A DNA stretch of 64,000 nt, from NCBI RefSeq assembly GCF_003002925.1, contig NZ_PVTK01000002.1, positions 354,423 through 418,422 of the forward strand. The letters are read 5' to 3'. The stretch comes from Vreelandella songnenensis (GTDB lineage Bacteria > Pseudomonadota > Gammaproteobacteria > Pseudomonadales > Halomonadaceae). A program made the position numbers and the translations under genes. The notes under the pieces are model-generated. The model was given only the letters and a program-made list of their open reading frames with translations, made no database searches and was not told the DNA's origin. This document shows, piece after piece, positions 16,808 to 26,558 of the stretch (positions are counted from its first letter, which is position 1; every line of letters starts with the position of its first letter).

Positions 16808-18745
16808 TCACTGTTCCACCAACAAAGGCGGCACCGGACAATCCAGCATGTCGGCGGTGGCGCGAAACAGCTCGGCTTCTGCGGGCTTTATCTGCCCGCT
16901 GTGCTCGATGCAGCGGGCCATGGCCTGCAGCAGCGTATGCTTATGCTGGGGCAACAAGCGGCGTAATTTACTGACTGCTTGGCCTAGCGCCTGCATATCG
17001 CCGATGGCAATGGGTTGTGCATTCAACTCAAAGGGCAACTCTCTAGCAGCCGCTTTCAACGCAGCGCTCACTTCAACAGGGTCATCTTGCCCTGCGTTAG
17101 CCAACACGTTTAGCAGTACTTGGCACTCCTGCTGAAGCACCTTGAGTCTGCGTGTCGCCGGGACTTGCTCCTTGCGCGCCAGCCCCAGGTGGTGGACAAG
17201 CCAGTGATACAGCGTCCATTCGAACAGGCTGACCTGACCATCGGCATTGATCAGTTGCTTCAGGCACTGGCGAAAGTGCACTGCCTCATCCGTCGTGAGG
17301 TTTTTTAACGCGGGCAAGGCAAGCTCTACCAAGGGTAAACGAAACTGCTCTTTCAACATCAGCACCTCACCGGCATAGCTCATGACAGCTGGATATACCC
17401 CGTGCATGGCCGACTGTTCAAGTGATGCCAACTGATGCTTACGCACCTGTGTGTCCTGGCTAAGCAACAGCCCGTACATCAAAGCGCGCACGGCTTGATA
17501 ATCTTGCGCGGCGTTCTTGAGTCGTCTGGGCAACGCCTCAAGGGTGGATTGAGCCTGTGCCAGATGACGAGGCCCTGGCTGCCCCATCGAAGCAATAGCC
17601 GCTCGTGCCGACACTCCGGTCAGCGCGGCAGCGCCCGTGGTGGTAAATTCGTTGCCCGTGAAAGATGCCTTGGATGCCCTATCTACCTTAGCGGTATCGC
17701 CTTGAGGTTTTCGGTCAAGCCGCGCTGCATCAAACTGGCCGTTCCAGCCCGGCATGACACGCCTGATACGATCCTTCAACGGCGGGTGGGTGGCCATGAA
17801 GTTCTGACGCATGGCCTGACTAAAGTACAAGTGACTGAACTGGCTTGCCTGCGGAGCTTCAAGACGTGACCCCTCGGCATTGAGGCCAATCCTGATCAAG
17901 GCATTGCCGATTCCTTCAGGATGGCGAGTAAACTGCACAGCCGATGCATCGGCCAGGTACTCCCGCTGCCGGCTGACAGCAGCCTTGATCCAGTTGCCGA
18001 AGAACGTGCCCGCAAAGCCGATCAACATCAGCGCCGCTGCCAGAAAAACAATCACTGCCCCCGGGTTCTTGCCTTTGCTGGTTTTAATACGCGGGCCGTA
18101 ACGCATGCTTCGCATTAGCCCGTTACCCAGAAGACCAATCACAAGAACGCCATGCAACACGCTCACCAAACGCAAATTCAAGCGCATGTCACCGTGAAGG
18201 ATATGGCTAAACTCATGGGCTATCACGCCCTGAAGCTCATCGCGTGAAAGGTGCTTAATGGCGCCTTGCGTAATACCAATGACCGCATCGCCAGTATTGT
18301 GGCCAGCCGCAAAGGCATTGATACCAGGCTCATCCAAAAGATAGACAGGCGGCACCGGCATACCCGCAGCAATCGCCATTTCCTCCACTACGTTTAGGAT
18401 ACGACGTTCATCGTCAAGCTTGGAATCCGGCGCGATCTCACGACCGCCAAGCGACGTGGCCACCACCTTGCCGCCACGACTCAGTTGCAACTGTTTATAC
18501 AGCCCTCCCAGCACCACAAGCGCCAGCACGAAGGCGGCAATCCAGGGCCCAAAGAGTGGTATCCCTCCCGAGAGCACCGCTATGAGCGAAACATCGTGGT
18601 TCAAGGTAAGGTCGAACAGAAAATAGAGGGCAATGACAAACGCCAGCGTCGTTACGATAATCAAGGCCAGCACGGCCAGAATCAGCAAAACGACGAGGAG
18701 CCCTGTTCGGCGACGAGCATTGTCTTGAGCAGTAAAAAAATCCAT
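16808..18745 (-). CDS. M48-family membrane metalloprotease with TerB-like tail
   Basis: 645 residues. Two N-terminal transmembrane helices (about 14-45 and 58-82) are followed by an M48 (HtpX/Oma1-type) zinc protease domain: HEFSH at 177-181 with third ligand E262 in REYLADASA. Another membrane segment lies near 230-250. The C-terminal third contains LINADGQVSLFEW, resembling the acidic metal-binding motif of TerB-like domains. M48 proteases degrade damaged membrane proteins. The upstream lemA gene ends 29 bases before this start, and LemA-M48 pairing is frequent, so the two likely work together at the inner membrane. Confidence 0.88.
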   Translation of the reverse strand: MDFFTAQDNARRRTGLLVVLLILAVLALIIVTTLAFVIALYFLFDLTLNHDVSLIAVLSGGIPLFGPWIAAFVLALVVLGGLYKQLQLSRGGKVVATSLGGREIAPDSKLDDERRILNVVEEMAIAAGMPVPPVYLLDEPGINAFAAGHNTGDAVIGITQGAIKHLSRDELQGVIAHEFSHILHGDMRLNLRLVSVLHGVLVIGLLGNGLMRSMRYGPRIKTSKGKNPGAVIVFLAAALMLIGFAGTFFGNWIKAAVSRQREYLADASAVQFTRHPEGIGNALIRIGLNAEGSRLEAPQASQFSHLYFSQAMRQNFMATHPPLKDRIRRVMPGWNGQFDAARLDRKPQGDTAKVDRASKASFTGNEFTTTGAAALTGVSARAAIASMGQPGPRHLAQAQSTLEALPRRLKNAAQDYQAVRALMYGLLLSQDTQVRKHQLASLEQSAMHGVYPAVMSYAGEVLMLKEQFRLPLVELALPALKNLTTDEAVHFRQCLKQLINADGQVSLFEWTLYHWLVHHLGLARKEQVPATRRLKVLQQECQVLLNVLANAGQDDPVEVSAALKAAARELPFELNAQPIAIGDMQALGQAVSKLRRLLPQHKHTLLQAMARCIEHSGQIKPAEAELFRATADMLDCPVPPLLVEQ

Positions 18746-18774
18746 GCGCCTCTCCCTGCGAGTTCAGCGTCGGT

Positions 18775-19374
18775 TCAGAAAGAGATTTTCGGCGCTGACT
18801 GAATCTGCGCACTGTCCTCGAACTCCAGGAAAGAGGCATCCTCGCCATGACCTACCATTGACGCTATTGCAACCGGCGGGAAGCTTTGGCGGTAAGTGTT
18901 GTAACGCATGACAGCATCATTAAATGCCTGACGGGCAAAGGCTACCTTGTTCTCGGTGCTGGAAAGCTCTTCTGAGAGCTGCTGCATGTTCTGAGCAGCT
19001 TTCAGATCCGGATAGGCTTCCATCACCACATTCAGCCGCCCCATCGCCTGGGTAAGTGCACCTTCAGCACCACCAAGTTCTGCCATCGCCTTGGCGCTAC
19101 CCGGGTTAGCCGCCGCTGCCTTGAGCCCTGACGCTGCCGAGTTGCGTGCCTGAATGACCGCTTCCAGGGTTTCACGCTCATGAGACAAGTACCCTTTCGC
19201 GGTTTCGACCAGATTGGGAATCAAGTCGTGGCGACGTTTGAGCTGCACTTCAGTCTGAGCGAAGGCGTTCTGGAAGCGGTTGCGTAGTGATACAAGACGG
19301 TTATAAACACCAATAATATAAAAAGCGATAATCGCGATTACCGCGACAATAACGATAGTCAGAACCATGGTCAT
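18775..19374 (-). CDS. lemA: LemA family protein
   Basis: 199 residues. One N-terminal transmembrane helix (about 2-24) is followed by the LemA helical bundle with its signature YNRLVSLRNRFQNAFAQTEV and RRHDLIPNLVETAKGY. LemA proteins face the outside of the inner membrane; their biochemical role is not settled, but they are often encoded with M48 proteases or TPM-domain proteins, as here. Good RBS; first gene of a two-gene operon with the M48 protease. Confidence 0.93.
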   Translation of the reverse strand: MTMVLTIVIVAVIAIIAFYIIGVYNRLVSLRNRFQNAFAQTEVQLKRRHDLIPNLVETAKGYLSHERETLEAVIQARNSAASGLKAAAANPGSAKAMAELGGAEGALTQAMGRLNVVMEAYPDLKAAQNMQQLSEELSSTENKVAFARQAFNDAVMRYNTYRQSFPPVAIASMVGHGEDASFLEFEDSAQIQSAPKISF

Positions 19375-19476
19375 TCCTCAGTCGGGTTATATAAGCTAGG
19401 ATCAATAATCAACACGTACTGCTTACAACTGCGTATCACGCTCTGGCGGTATTGCCGGCAGAGGGCGACTTTCTTA

Positions 19477-20172
19477 TCAGGCAAGTTTGGGCAGGAAACT
19501 TAAATCAACATGATGCTTCTTGAAGTTACCGGGCTCGACGAAAACCGCAATCGTATCCGTATTGATATAAGAAGAAGGGTCAAACCAGATATTCTGGCTC
19601 TTGAACACATGCACCTGGTTGGTAGAGGGATTTAGCCATTGGGCTACCACCTGATAAGGATATTTACCATTGATGGAAAATGCCGTATTACGTTCGACAC
19701 CCTGAAACTGGGTATCGATACGCAGGCCATTTTCCATTAGCGATTGATTGCTACGGTGTGCCAACCGTGAAAATACAAAAGCGCCAGCGCCTGATATGAA
19801 ACATAAAGCGCCTAGCCCTGCCAGAATCAATGGTGCTCCCCACAAAGAGAAAAAGCTTTTTATTCGAGCATTAGCAGGATTTGCGGGGTCATACAGCACT
19901 TCAATGCGCTGGCCTCGCGAATAATTGGGGGGATTACTGCCAGCCGATGAAGTGAACTCCAGCATGGAACCATTCTCTGGCGTATATTGGACAACGGGTC
20001 GATAAGTGATCGAGTCCTCAGAGCGCGACTCCATTAACCCCACTACCGTACCTTCAGTACTGGCAGCCTTATCGACAAATGTCTGTGAATTTTGATAAAG
20101 AAAAAAAGCGACGACTAAAAGACCCGCCCCCACCATGATGATGAAATATTTGGCAATAGACATTACGCGCAT
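19477..20172 (-). CDS. DUF3592-like two-helix membrane protein
   Basis: 231 residues. A transmembrane helix near residues 8-27, an extracytoplasmic beta-rich domain (TEGTVVGLMESRSEDSITYR...VVQYTPENG), then a second helix near 110-135, the layout of DUF3592 proteins. I start at ATG 20172, which has AAGGG at proper spacing; a TTG 63 bases upstream gives a longer frame with poor support. It is 102 bases upstream of lemA on the same strand and probably belongs to the same envelope group. Function unknown. Confidence 0.7.
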   Translation of the reverse strand: MRVMSIAKYFIIMVGAGLLVVAFFLYQNSQTFVDKAASTEGTVVGLMESRSEDSITYRPVVQYTPENGSMLEFTSSAGSNPPNYSRGQRIEVLYDPANPANARIKSFFSLWGAPLILAGLGALCFISGAGAFVFSRLAHRSNQSLMENGLRIDTQFQGVERNTAFSINGKYPYQVVAQWLNPSTNQVHVFKSQNIWFDPSSYINTDTIAVFVEPGNFKKHHVDLSFLPKLA

Positions 20173-20269
20173 ACTTAATCCCTTGAACAAGACTACTCCA
20201 TAAACCACAACAACAACGGGCACTACATAAGTCAATCTAATGAAGTGCCCGCGAAAACATCACTCTGGC

Positions 20270-21577
20270 TTACATTACCTGCTCACCATTGACGGTTAAA
20301 CTGCCTTCGTGCCAGATCACCTGCTGAGTTTCCTGCTCAGGATCCATCATCATCGAAAACGGCAGGGGAATGAGCGAAAGCACCAGCGGCGGCGGTGTCG
20401 TGACGCTGATATCCAGACTCAGACGGTTGGCAAGGTACTCCTGGGCTTCGGCCGGACTCATGATGCCCTCACTCTCTAGCTGCTCGGGCAACTGCAAACG
20501 ATTGTCCCACCAAGCACGGTATAAAGCGTCCTTTGAAAGGCCTTCGCCATTGAAGCTGATATCTGCAGTCAAGCGTGGCTTGAAATCTACATCCAGCATC
20601 GGAAGAACAACATGAGCTTCAAGGGGCTGCAGGGCAATCGACGGGTTGGCAATCAGAAACTCGTAACCACTTTCAATGGCTTGAATCAGCAGATCACGCT
20701 CTTGCTGCTCGTCACCGGGAACGCCCTGCTCTTGCTGAGCCAGACGCATCTCTGCCAAGGGCGCGTAGGCTTCCTGAAAGGCCTGAAATGCAGGCATGTC
20801 CCAGTTTCTTGCATCCATATCGAAATACAGGCTGCCTATCGACGTATCGTCGGCGCCGATATCGGCCACCTTGAAATGCCCGCCTGAATTGACGATTCGG
20901 CGTTCATCGATAGATTCAGATTCGGCTTCAAATTCGATGCCGTCCAGGTATACATTGATCCCCTGGGCCAGGAACTCGACGCGAGGTATTTCAAGATACT
21001 GCTGTATGAGGCGGGAGGCTTCCTCAGAGTGGTTTTCAAAGCGCGGTGATACGATACGCACCGAGTCACTCTCATTGTTGATGACGATCTCACGAGCCTG
21101 GCCGTCTATACGCCAGATGTCTCGATCTTCAAGATCCAGATCCACCACCAGCGCCTGCAACGTGGCGTCCAGTTCCACGCCGCTTAATGAGTCTGCCGTC
21201 AGCTGGCCTGTCACGGCGCTTCGTGTAGCCACCAGATCAACATCGATATCTCCGCGCAGAAACTGCTCGTTGGGATGAATCGTGCCGGTGGTCGGGCTTC
21301 TGAGAACGCCGTGGTTTACCTGCAGGTTTACCTGGGCATCGGCATTTTCAGCCCCCACCACGCCGATGGTGGCACTTACTGACGTCGTGAACAGCGATTT
21401 ATCGATGACGACATCGCGTGCATACCAGGAAAGCGTATCGTCGAGTTGTGCAAAGCTTTGGGTAAGCGCTTTTTCAACTTCGTTTCCGACCACTGCCTGA
21501 GCGCCGAGATATCCGCCTGCACCAATAACCGCGATACCGGCGGCCGTAATAACCAATGTTTTAGCCTTGACAGCCAT
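20270..21577 (-). CDS. YdgA-like (DUF945) membrane-anchored protein
   Basis: 435 residues. A single N-terminal helix (about 7-27, LVITAAGIAVIGAGGYLGAQ) is followed by a long extracytoplasmic domain rich in beta strands, matching the DUF945/YdgA family in length and in the GxxxE...LP central layout. Function is not established; the family is linked to the cell envelope and swarming in enterobacteria. It sits upstream of the DUF3592-like, lemA and M48 genes on the same strand. Confidence 0.75.
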   Translation of the reverse strand: MAVKAKTLVITAAGIAVIGAGGYLGAQAVVGNEVEKALTQSFAQLDDTLSWYARDVVIDKSLFTTSVSATIGVVGAENADAQVNLQVNHGVLRSPTTGTIHPNEQFLRGDIDVDLVATRSAVTGQLTADSLSGVELDATLQALVVDLDLEDRDIWRIDGQAREIVINNESDSVRIVSPRFENHSEEASRLIQQYLEIPRVEFLAQGINVYLDGIEFEAESESIDERRIVNSGGHFKVADIGADDTSIGSLYFDMDARNWDMPAFQAFQEAYAPLAEMRLAQQEQGVPGDEQQERDLLIQAIESGYEFLIANPSIALQPLEAHVVLPMLDVDFKPRLTADISFNGEGLSKDALYRAWWDNRLQLPEQLESEGIMSPAEAQEYLANRLSLDISVTTPPPLVLSLIPLPFSMMMDPEQETQQVIWHEGSLTVNGEQVM

Positions 21578-21707
21578 AATGCATCTCTTGATCCGAATGA
21601 TTATTAATTATCACTTATTTAACACTGAAAACCTATCGTTCGTTAAGCGCGAAGACGTGAGCCGGTAAAGCTCGATTCGTAATGAATTGACCCATATCGG
21701 CCGCTCT

Positions 21708-22223
21708 TTAATTGTCAGTACCGTCTTCATCGGGTGCTGGGCGTCTCGGCTTTTGCCCGGTAATTGACCGCGAAAATAAGGGCACTACATAAAGTACTGT
21801 CCACGCCAGCACAGCACATACAAATGCCGTCTGTTCACGCCCAAGGCCCACGGCAACACCGATGGCAGCGGTAAACCAGATACCGGCGGCGGTGGTAAGG
21901 CCCGTTGCGAACAGGTCGTTCTTGCGAGTGATAATACTGCCGGCACATAAAAAACCGATTCCGCTGATCACTCCCTGAATAACCCGGCTCATCTCGGCAT
22001 CGGTAATGCCGGTTTGTTCGGGGATCAATATAAATAGCGCCGCCCCCATGCACACCAGCATATGAGTGCGTATTCCTGCCGGTTTACCGCTCAGCTCGCG
22101 CTCTAGCCCTAAAAGGCCGCCAAGAAATGCCGCCATCAGCAAACGAATGATCAAGATGATGAATTCACTGACATCATTGAAATCGGAAAACTCTGAAATA
22201 ATGGTAGTGCGGATCAACTCCAT
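21708..22223 (-). CDS. MgtC/SapB-family membrane protein
   Basis: 171 residues with about four transmembrane helices. The family signature GGLLGLERELSGKPAGIRTHMLVCMGAALF is clear. MgtC proteins inhibit F-ATP synthase and act in Mg2+ limitation or virulence in Salmonella; many environmental homologues have unknown roles. I start at ATG 22223 (MELIRTT); the frame extends 63 bases upstream without a better RBS. The C-terminal ACT-like domain of true MgtC is missing, so this is the short SapB-like form. Confidence 0.85.
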   Translation of the reverse strand: MELIRTTIISEFSDFNDVSEFIILIIRLLMAAFLGGLLGLERELSGKPAGIRTHMLVCMGAALFILIPEQTGITDAEMSRVIQGVISGIGFLCAGSIITRKNDLFATGLTTAAGIWFTAAIGVAVGLGREQTAFVCAVLAWTVLYVVPLFSRSITGQKPRRPAPDEDGTDN

Positions 22224-22591
22224 CGCATGAACCCTGTTATTCAACTTATTGAAAACTCGCCGATGAGATTTCCCAAGCGGCGCCACCTTCTGTATAGACG
22301 CTGATATACCGCTTGGCTATACGGTAGCCATTCTGCCCTGTTTGATAGCCGTGTGCCGGGGTGATATAGAGCGCCACTCCTTGCCGAAAATAGAAAGCAG
22401 GTTTGTTTTATTTACAATTGTCCGCTTTTAGCTTCCTTGGTAGGTTGATTTTCAAACAACGATACGGTTTTCAACCACGATGCGCCCATGAAAGCGCCCG
22501 GCGCGAAGTCAACGGCGGCGCGCCTCGAGTACGCCTCTCTACGCACGCTTTACCCATTAAAACGATAATCCTCTGAAAGTGGAGACTCCTC
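22224..22591. promoter_or_regulatory. Divergent intergenic region mgtC-like / yfcC-like
   Basis: 368 bases without a credible gene. It contains a near-direct repeat TTTTCAAACAACGAT (22449-22463) and TTTTCAACCACGAT (22468-22481) spaced 19 bases, about two helical turns, and an ACAATTGT palindrome inside a T-rich stretch near 22420. These could be regulator sites for the transporter gene. The strong RBS GTGGAGACTCCT precedes ATG 22592. Confidence 0.4.
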
Positions 22592-24025
22592 ATGCCCTTA
22601 AAGACCACCCCCGGTGAGGCAGGCGCCGCGGCGCCCAGGAAGAAAAAGCTGCCCATGCCGGATGTCTTCATCATCCTGTTCGGCTTCATGATTCTGGTCT
22701 TGCTGGCGTCCTATATCATTCCCGCCGGCACCTATGAGCGCAGTACCGCCAACGGCCTGACCCAGGTGGCGACCGACAGCTTTCGCTATATCGAAGCCGC
22801 ACCGCTTAACGTGATGGATCTGTTCACCGCCATCCATAACGGGCTGGTGGCCGCATCAACGCTGGTCTTTCTTATTCTGATCGTGGGTGGCGTGCTGAAG
22901 GTCATCGAGTCGACCGGGGCCATCAGCGCCGGTATCTACCGCCTGCTCAATCTGGCGCAAGGCCGCCAGAATCTGCTTATCTTCGTCTACTGCGCCACCT
23001 TCGCAACGCTTGCCTCGGTGGGCGTGGGGGCTAACCTCGCCATCGCCTTCATTCCTATCGGCTTGATTCTGGCCCGTTCGATGAAGCTCGACCCGATCGT
23101 CGGCGTTGCGATCATCTTTCTGGGTTCCTACGCCGGTTTTGGCGCCGGCGTGTTCGATCCTACCGTGACCATTACGGGGCAAACCATCGCCGAGCTTCCG
23201 CTGTTTTCAGGTTTCATGTTCCGCGGGGCGATCTTTGTGGTCTTTCTGGCGATTACCGCCGCCTATATCTGCCGCTACGCCACACGGATCAAGCACAACC
23301 CCCACTTGAGCGTGATGGGCGCCGAGGCGTTCGAAAGCGCAGGCCAGAATAGCCAGCCGGATGCCCACCCCGCCTTTACCCTGACCCATAAGCTCGTGCT
23401 GGCACTGTTCCCCCTGGCCATCGGCTTGTTCCTGTTCGGCGCCTTCAACCGCGATTGGGGCATTCCTCAGCTTTCCGCCACCTTCCTGATGCTGGGTATC
23501 GCGACGGCCTTCATCGGGCGGATCTCTCCCAACGACTTTGTCAAACGCCTGATGAACGGTGCGGGTGAAGTGATGTACGGCGCGCTGGTGGTCGGCGTGG
23601 CGGCTGCGGTCATCGTGCTGCTGAAGCAGGCCCAGCTTATCGATACGCTGGTACACAGTGTGGCTACGTCACTGGATGGCCACGGCAAGATCGTCGCGAT
23701 GGAGCTTCTCTATGCGTTCAACCTGGTCTTCAACGGGCTGATCACCTCCGGCACCGGCCAGGCGGCAATCGTCATGCCGATCATGGTACCCATTGGCGAT
23801 ATGCTTGACGTTACCCGCCAGGCAACGTTCATCACCTTCAAGCTGGGCGATGCGGTCACCAACATCATTACCCCGCTTTCCGGCACGCTGATGGCCTGCC
23901 TTGCCATCGCACGTATCTCCTACGTCGAGTGGTTCAAGTTCGCCCTGCCCCTGGTCGCGATCTGGATCGTGACCGGCGGCGTGTTCGTGGCGGTGGCCGT
24001 GGCTATCAACTACGGCCCATTCTGA
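22592..24025 (+). CDS. YfcC-family (DcuC superfamily) secondary transporter
   Basis: 477 residues, about 12 transmembrane helices. YfcC-family landmarks are visible: PDVFIILFGFMILVLLASYIIPAGTYER near the N-terminus, GVGANLAIAFIPIGLILARSMKLDP, and SGTGQAAIVMPIMVPIGDMLDVTRQ near the C-terminus. Family members move peptides, amino acids or dicarboxylates by ion coupling; the substrate here is unknown. It converges with a LysR gene that in turn diverges from an M20 hydrolase gene. That trio resembles the abg (AbgT-AbgAB-AbgR) logic of importing an amide-linked compound and cleaving it. Confidence 0.85.
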   Translation: MPLKTTPGEAGAAAPRKKKLPMPDVFIILFGFMILVLLASYIIPAGTYERSTANGLTQVATDSFRYIEAAPLNVMDLFTAIHNGLVAASTLVFLILIVGGVLKVIESTGAISAGIYRLLNLAQGRQNLLIFVYCATFATLASVGVGANLAIAFIPIGLILARSMKLDPIVGVAIIFLGSYAGFGAGVFDPTVTITGQTIAELPLFSGFMFRGAIFVVFLAITAAYICRYATRIKHNPHLSVMGAEAFESAGQNSQPDAHPAFTLTHKLVLALFPLAIGLFLFGAFNRDWGIPQLSATFLMLGIATAFIGRISPNDFVKRLMNGAGEVMYGALVVGVAAAVIVLLKQAQLIDTLVHSVATSLDGHGKIVAMELLYAFNLVFNGLITSGTGQAAIVMPIMVPIGDMLDVTRQATFITFKLGDAVTNIITPLSGTLMACLAIARISYVEWFKFALPLVAIWIVTGGVFVAVAVAINYGPF

Positions 24026-24050
24026 TCTACCCACGGCGGGCGGCGTGCCC

Positions 24051-24953
24051 TTACCGGCAGGCCGCCTTCAGCCGCGCTTCCAGAAAGGTTAAAAAAGCGT
24101 CGATATGCCCAGGCATATGCCGCTCGGCCATGACCTGCACCTGCAGGCTTCGAAGCGCCAGCTGCGGCTCCTGAAGCAGCTTGAATACCAGGCCTTCGCT
24201 TTCGGTCTTGCCGCTCACCGCGACGGCGCTGCACAGACCGATCATGTTCGGGTGCTCGCTCACCATGGTATAGGTGGCCCCGAGTGAATCGCAGACAAAA
24301 CTTGGCTGCACCGTGACGCCGGCCAGGCTGCACGCCACGTCGAAAAGATAGCGCACGGTCGAGCCGTTGAGTGACATGGTCACGGGATACTGGCTCAGCG
24401 CTTTTACCGAAAGCGTGGCGCACTCGGCCAACGGGTGTTGCCGGGACATCAGCGCGCCAATCGCCGCACTGTGGCTTGACACCACTTGAATGCCGATATC
24501 CGGCGACAGGCTGAACGTCAGAGCGATATCCGCCGCGCCCTCTTGCACAAGCTTTGAGGCACGTACGGAATCCACCACCTGCAGATCGAACCGGGTGTCC
24601 GGATACTGGAGGATAAACGCCGAAATCACGCTGGGCAGAAAGTGCCAGGCCATGCCGTCCGGGCAGGCCACGTTGATTCTTTTCTGCTGGCGGGTGGTGA
24701 CCTCCTTCATCTGAGTGATCACGCTTTCCACCTCCAACTGATTGCGCAGTGCATACGCCTGGAGCAGCCTGCCCGCCTCGTTCAGCTGCATGCCGCGCGG
24801 CTGGCGATCGAAAAGCTTCAAGCCCAGGCGCTGCTCCAGGTTGGTGATCTGGCGGCTTACCGCCGAGACGGCGACGTGCAGCTCTTCCGCAGCGGCGGAA
24901 AGCGAGCCGGTCTTGGCCACGCTGTGAAAATAGCGCAAGTTGAGCTCCAGCAT
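24051..24953 (-). CDS. LysR-family regulator
   Basis: 300 residues. The N-terminal HTH LRYFHSVAKTGSLSAAAEELHVAVSAVSRQI is unmistakable; the C-terminal part is a LysR substrate-binding domain. It is transcribed away from the M20-kynA-kynU-kynB operon with 182 bases between the starts, so that operon is its probable target. It converges with the YfcC transporter, which may share its regulation. Confidence 0.9.
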   Translation of the reverse strand: MLELNLRYFHSVAKTGSLSAAAEELHVAVSAVSRQITNLEQRLGLKLFDRQPRGMQLNEAGRLLQAYALRNQLEVESVITQMKEVTTRQQKRINVACPDGMAWHFLPSVISAFILQYPDTRFDLQVVDSVRASKLVQEGAADIALTFSLSPDIGIQVVSSHSAAIGALMSRQHPLAECATLSVKALSQYPVTMSLNGSTVRYLFDVACSLAGVTVQPSFVCDSLGATYTMVSEHPNMIGLCSAVAVSGKTESEGLVFKLLQEPQLALRSLQVQVMAERHMPGHIDAFLTFLEARLKAACR

Positions 24954-25135
24954 ATCGCCTCCAAATGTACGGGCAACCGGCAGGCGTTTGTGCTGGTTGG
25001 GAATAACCGTGGTTTTACAGAATTAGAAAGAATGCTTGAGATATTAATGATGGTCGCAAAGCACGGCAAGATTTAGGCTCTAGGTCAACGATTACCCGCA
25101 CCGCTTCTCTGCAAGGACAACGACAAGGGCAGTTT

Positions 25136-26557
25136 ATGGATCAATCACTTTCAGGACGCGCACGCGCCCTCACGCTTGCCACTGACACGCTGACGGATGG
25201 CACCTTTTACGACACCCTGGCGCGCCGGGTGGCCATGCAAACGGTCAGCCAGGACCCCGCTCGCCAATCCACGCTGCACGATTATCTGACTCAGGAAATG
25301 GTGCCACTTCTGAGCCGACTGGGCTTTGGCTGCGAAATCATCGATAACCCCTTGCCCGGCCGCCCCCCGCTGCTGATCGGTCAGCGCATCGAAGACCCGG
25401 GCCTTGCAACGCTTCTGCTGTACGGCCACGGCGACGTGACCGACGGCCAGGAAGATACCTGGGCCGACGGTATCGATCCCTGGGCGCTGACCTTTATCGA
25501 TGGCCGCGTTTACGGGCGCGGCACTGCGGATAACAAGGGCCAGCACAGCGTCAACCTGACCGCGCTCGAAGCGGTGATCAAGGCACGTGAGGGCCAGCTT
25601 GGCTACAACGTCAAGATCCTGTTCGAGATGAGCGAAGAGATAGGCTCGCCGGGACTTGAAGAGACCTGCCGCGCCTATCAGGAAACGCTTACGGCGGATC
25701 TGTTTCTCGCCTCCGACGGCCCGCGCATCCGTGCCGATATGCCCACGCTGTTTCTGGGCTCGCGCGGCGTGGTGCAGTTCAAGCTTTCACTCAACCCCGG
25801 CAACGGTGGCCGCCACTCCGGCAACTGGGGAGGCGTCATCACCAATCCGGCGGTCGTGCTGTGCAATGCCATCGCCACGCTGCTATCCAGCGAAGGCCGC
25901 CTTCAGGTCGATTTTCTCCGGGCACCGGCCATGACCGAGGCGCTCTCCGCGCTGATTCGCGATCTGCCGGTAGGCGGTGGACGCTCTGACCCCGCTATCA
26001 ACGAGTGCTGGGGCGAAAAAGCGCTGACCAACGGCGAACGCCTGTACGGCGCCAATACCCTGGAAGTGCTGGGCATGAGCGCAGGCCGCACGGACAAGCC
26101 CGTCGGCGCCATTCCAGCAAGCGCTGAGGCCGTCATGCAGCTGCGCTTCGTGAAAGGCACCGACTGGCAGGCGGTGGAAGAGAACCTGCGTGCGCATCTG
26201 AATGCCCACGGCTTTGAGGCCATCGAGCTCGAAATGCTGGGCGGTTACGCCGCTACCCGGCTGGACCCCGGCCACCCCTGGGTCGGTTTCGTGGCTCAGT
26301 CGGCGCAGCAAAGCCTGGGTGAACCCGCGCACATTCTTCCCAACCTGGGCGGCACCATTCCCAACCACTGCTTTTCCGATGCGCTCGGCCTGCCCACGGT
26401 ATGGCTGCCCCACTCCTACCCATCCTGCAATCAGCACGCGCCTGATGAGCATCTGCTGGAAAGCATTCTCGAACAGGGATTAAAGATGGCCGCTGGCGTA
26501 TTCTGGGATCTCGGCGAGCCTGATGCGCAAACTCACCTGCCAAGAGGCGGACACTAG
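25136..26557 (+). CDS. M20-family metallohydrolase in the kyn operon
   Basis: 473 residues, ArgE/DapE/carnosinase-type dinuclear zinc hydrolase. Metal and catalytic sites: GHGDVTDGQ (first His/Asp), GRGTADNKGQ (bridging Asp), SEEIGSPG (Glu-Glu pair), HSGNWGG in the dimerisation domain, and a late His in QHAPDEH. M20 enzymes cleave peptide or N-acyl bonds in the cytosol. kynA begins one base after this stop, so it is the first gene of the tryptophan-degradation operon. An obvious kynurenine-pathway step for it is lacking, since a formamidase is encoded downstream. A substrate such as a tryptophan- or kynurenine-containing amide is a hypothesis. Confidence 0.82.
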   Translation: MDQSLSGRARALTLATDTLTDGTFYDTLARRVAMQTVSQDPARQSTLHDYLTQEMVPLLSRLGFGCEIIDNPLPGRPPLLIGQRIEDPGLATLLLYGHGDVTDGQEDTWADGIDPWALTFIDGRVYGRGTADNKGQHSVNLTALEAVIKAREGQLGYNVKILFEMSEEIGSPGLEETCRAYQETLTADLFLASDGPRIRADMPTLFLGSRGVVQFKLSLNPGNGGRHSGNWGGVITNPAVVLCNAIATLLSSEGRLQVDFLRAPAMTEALSALIRDLPVGGGRSDPAINECWGEKALTNGERLYGANTLEVLGMSAGRTDKPVGAIPASAEAVMQLRFVKGTDWQAVEENLRAHLNAHGFEAIELEMLGGYAATRLDPGHPWVGFVAQSAQQSLGEPAHILPNLGGTIPNHCFSDALGLPTVWLPHSYPSCNQHAPDEHLLESILEQGLKMAAGVFWDLGEPDAQTHLPRGGH

Positions 26558-26558
26558 C

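Noticed and set aside
22592..24025. Arginine/ornithine antiporter or C4-dicarboxylate carrier label
   Set aside because: The YfcC family is broad and no residue decides the substrate.
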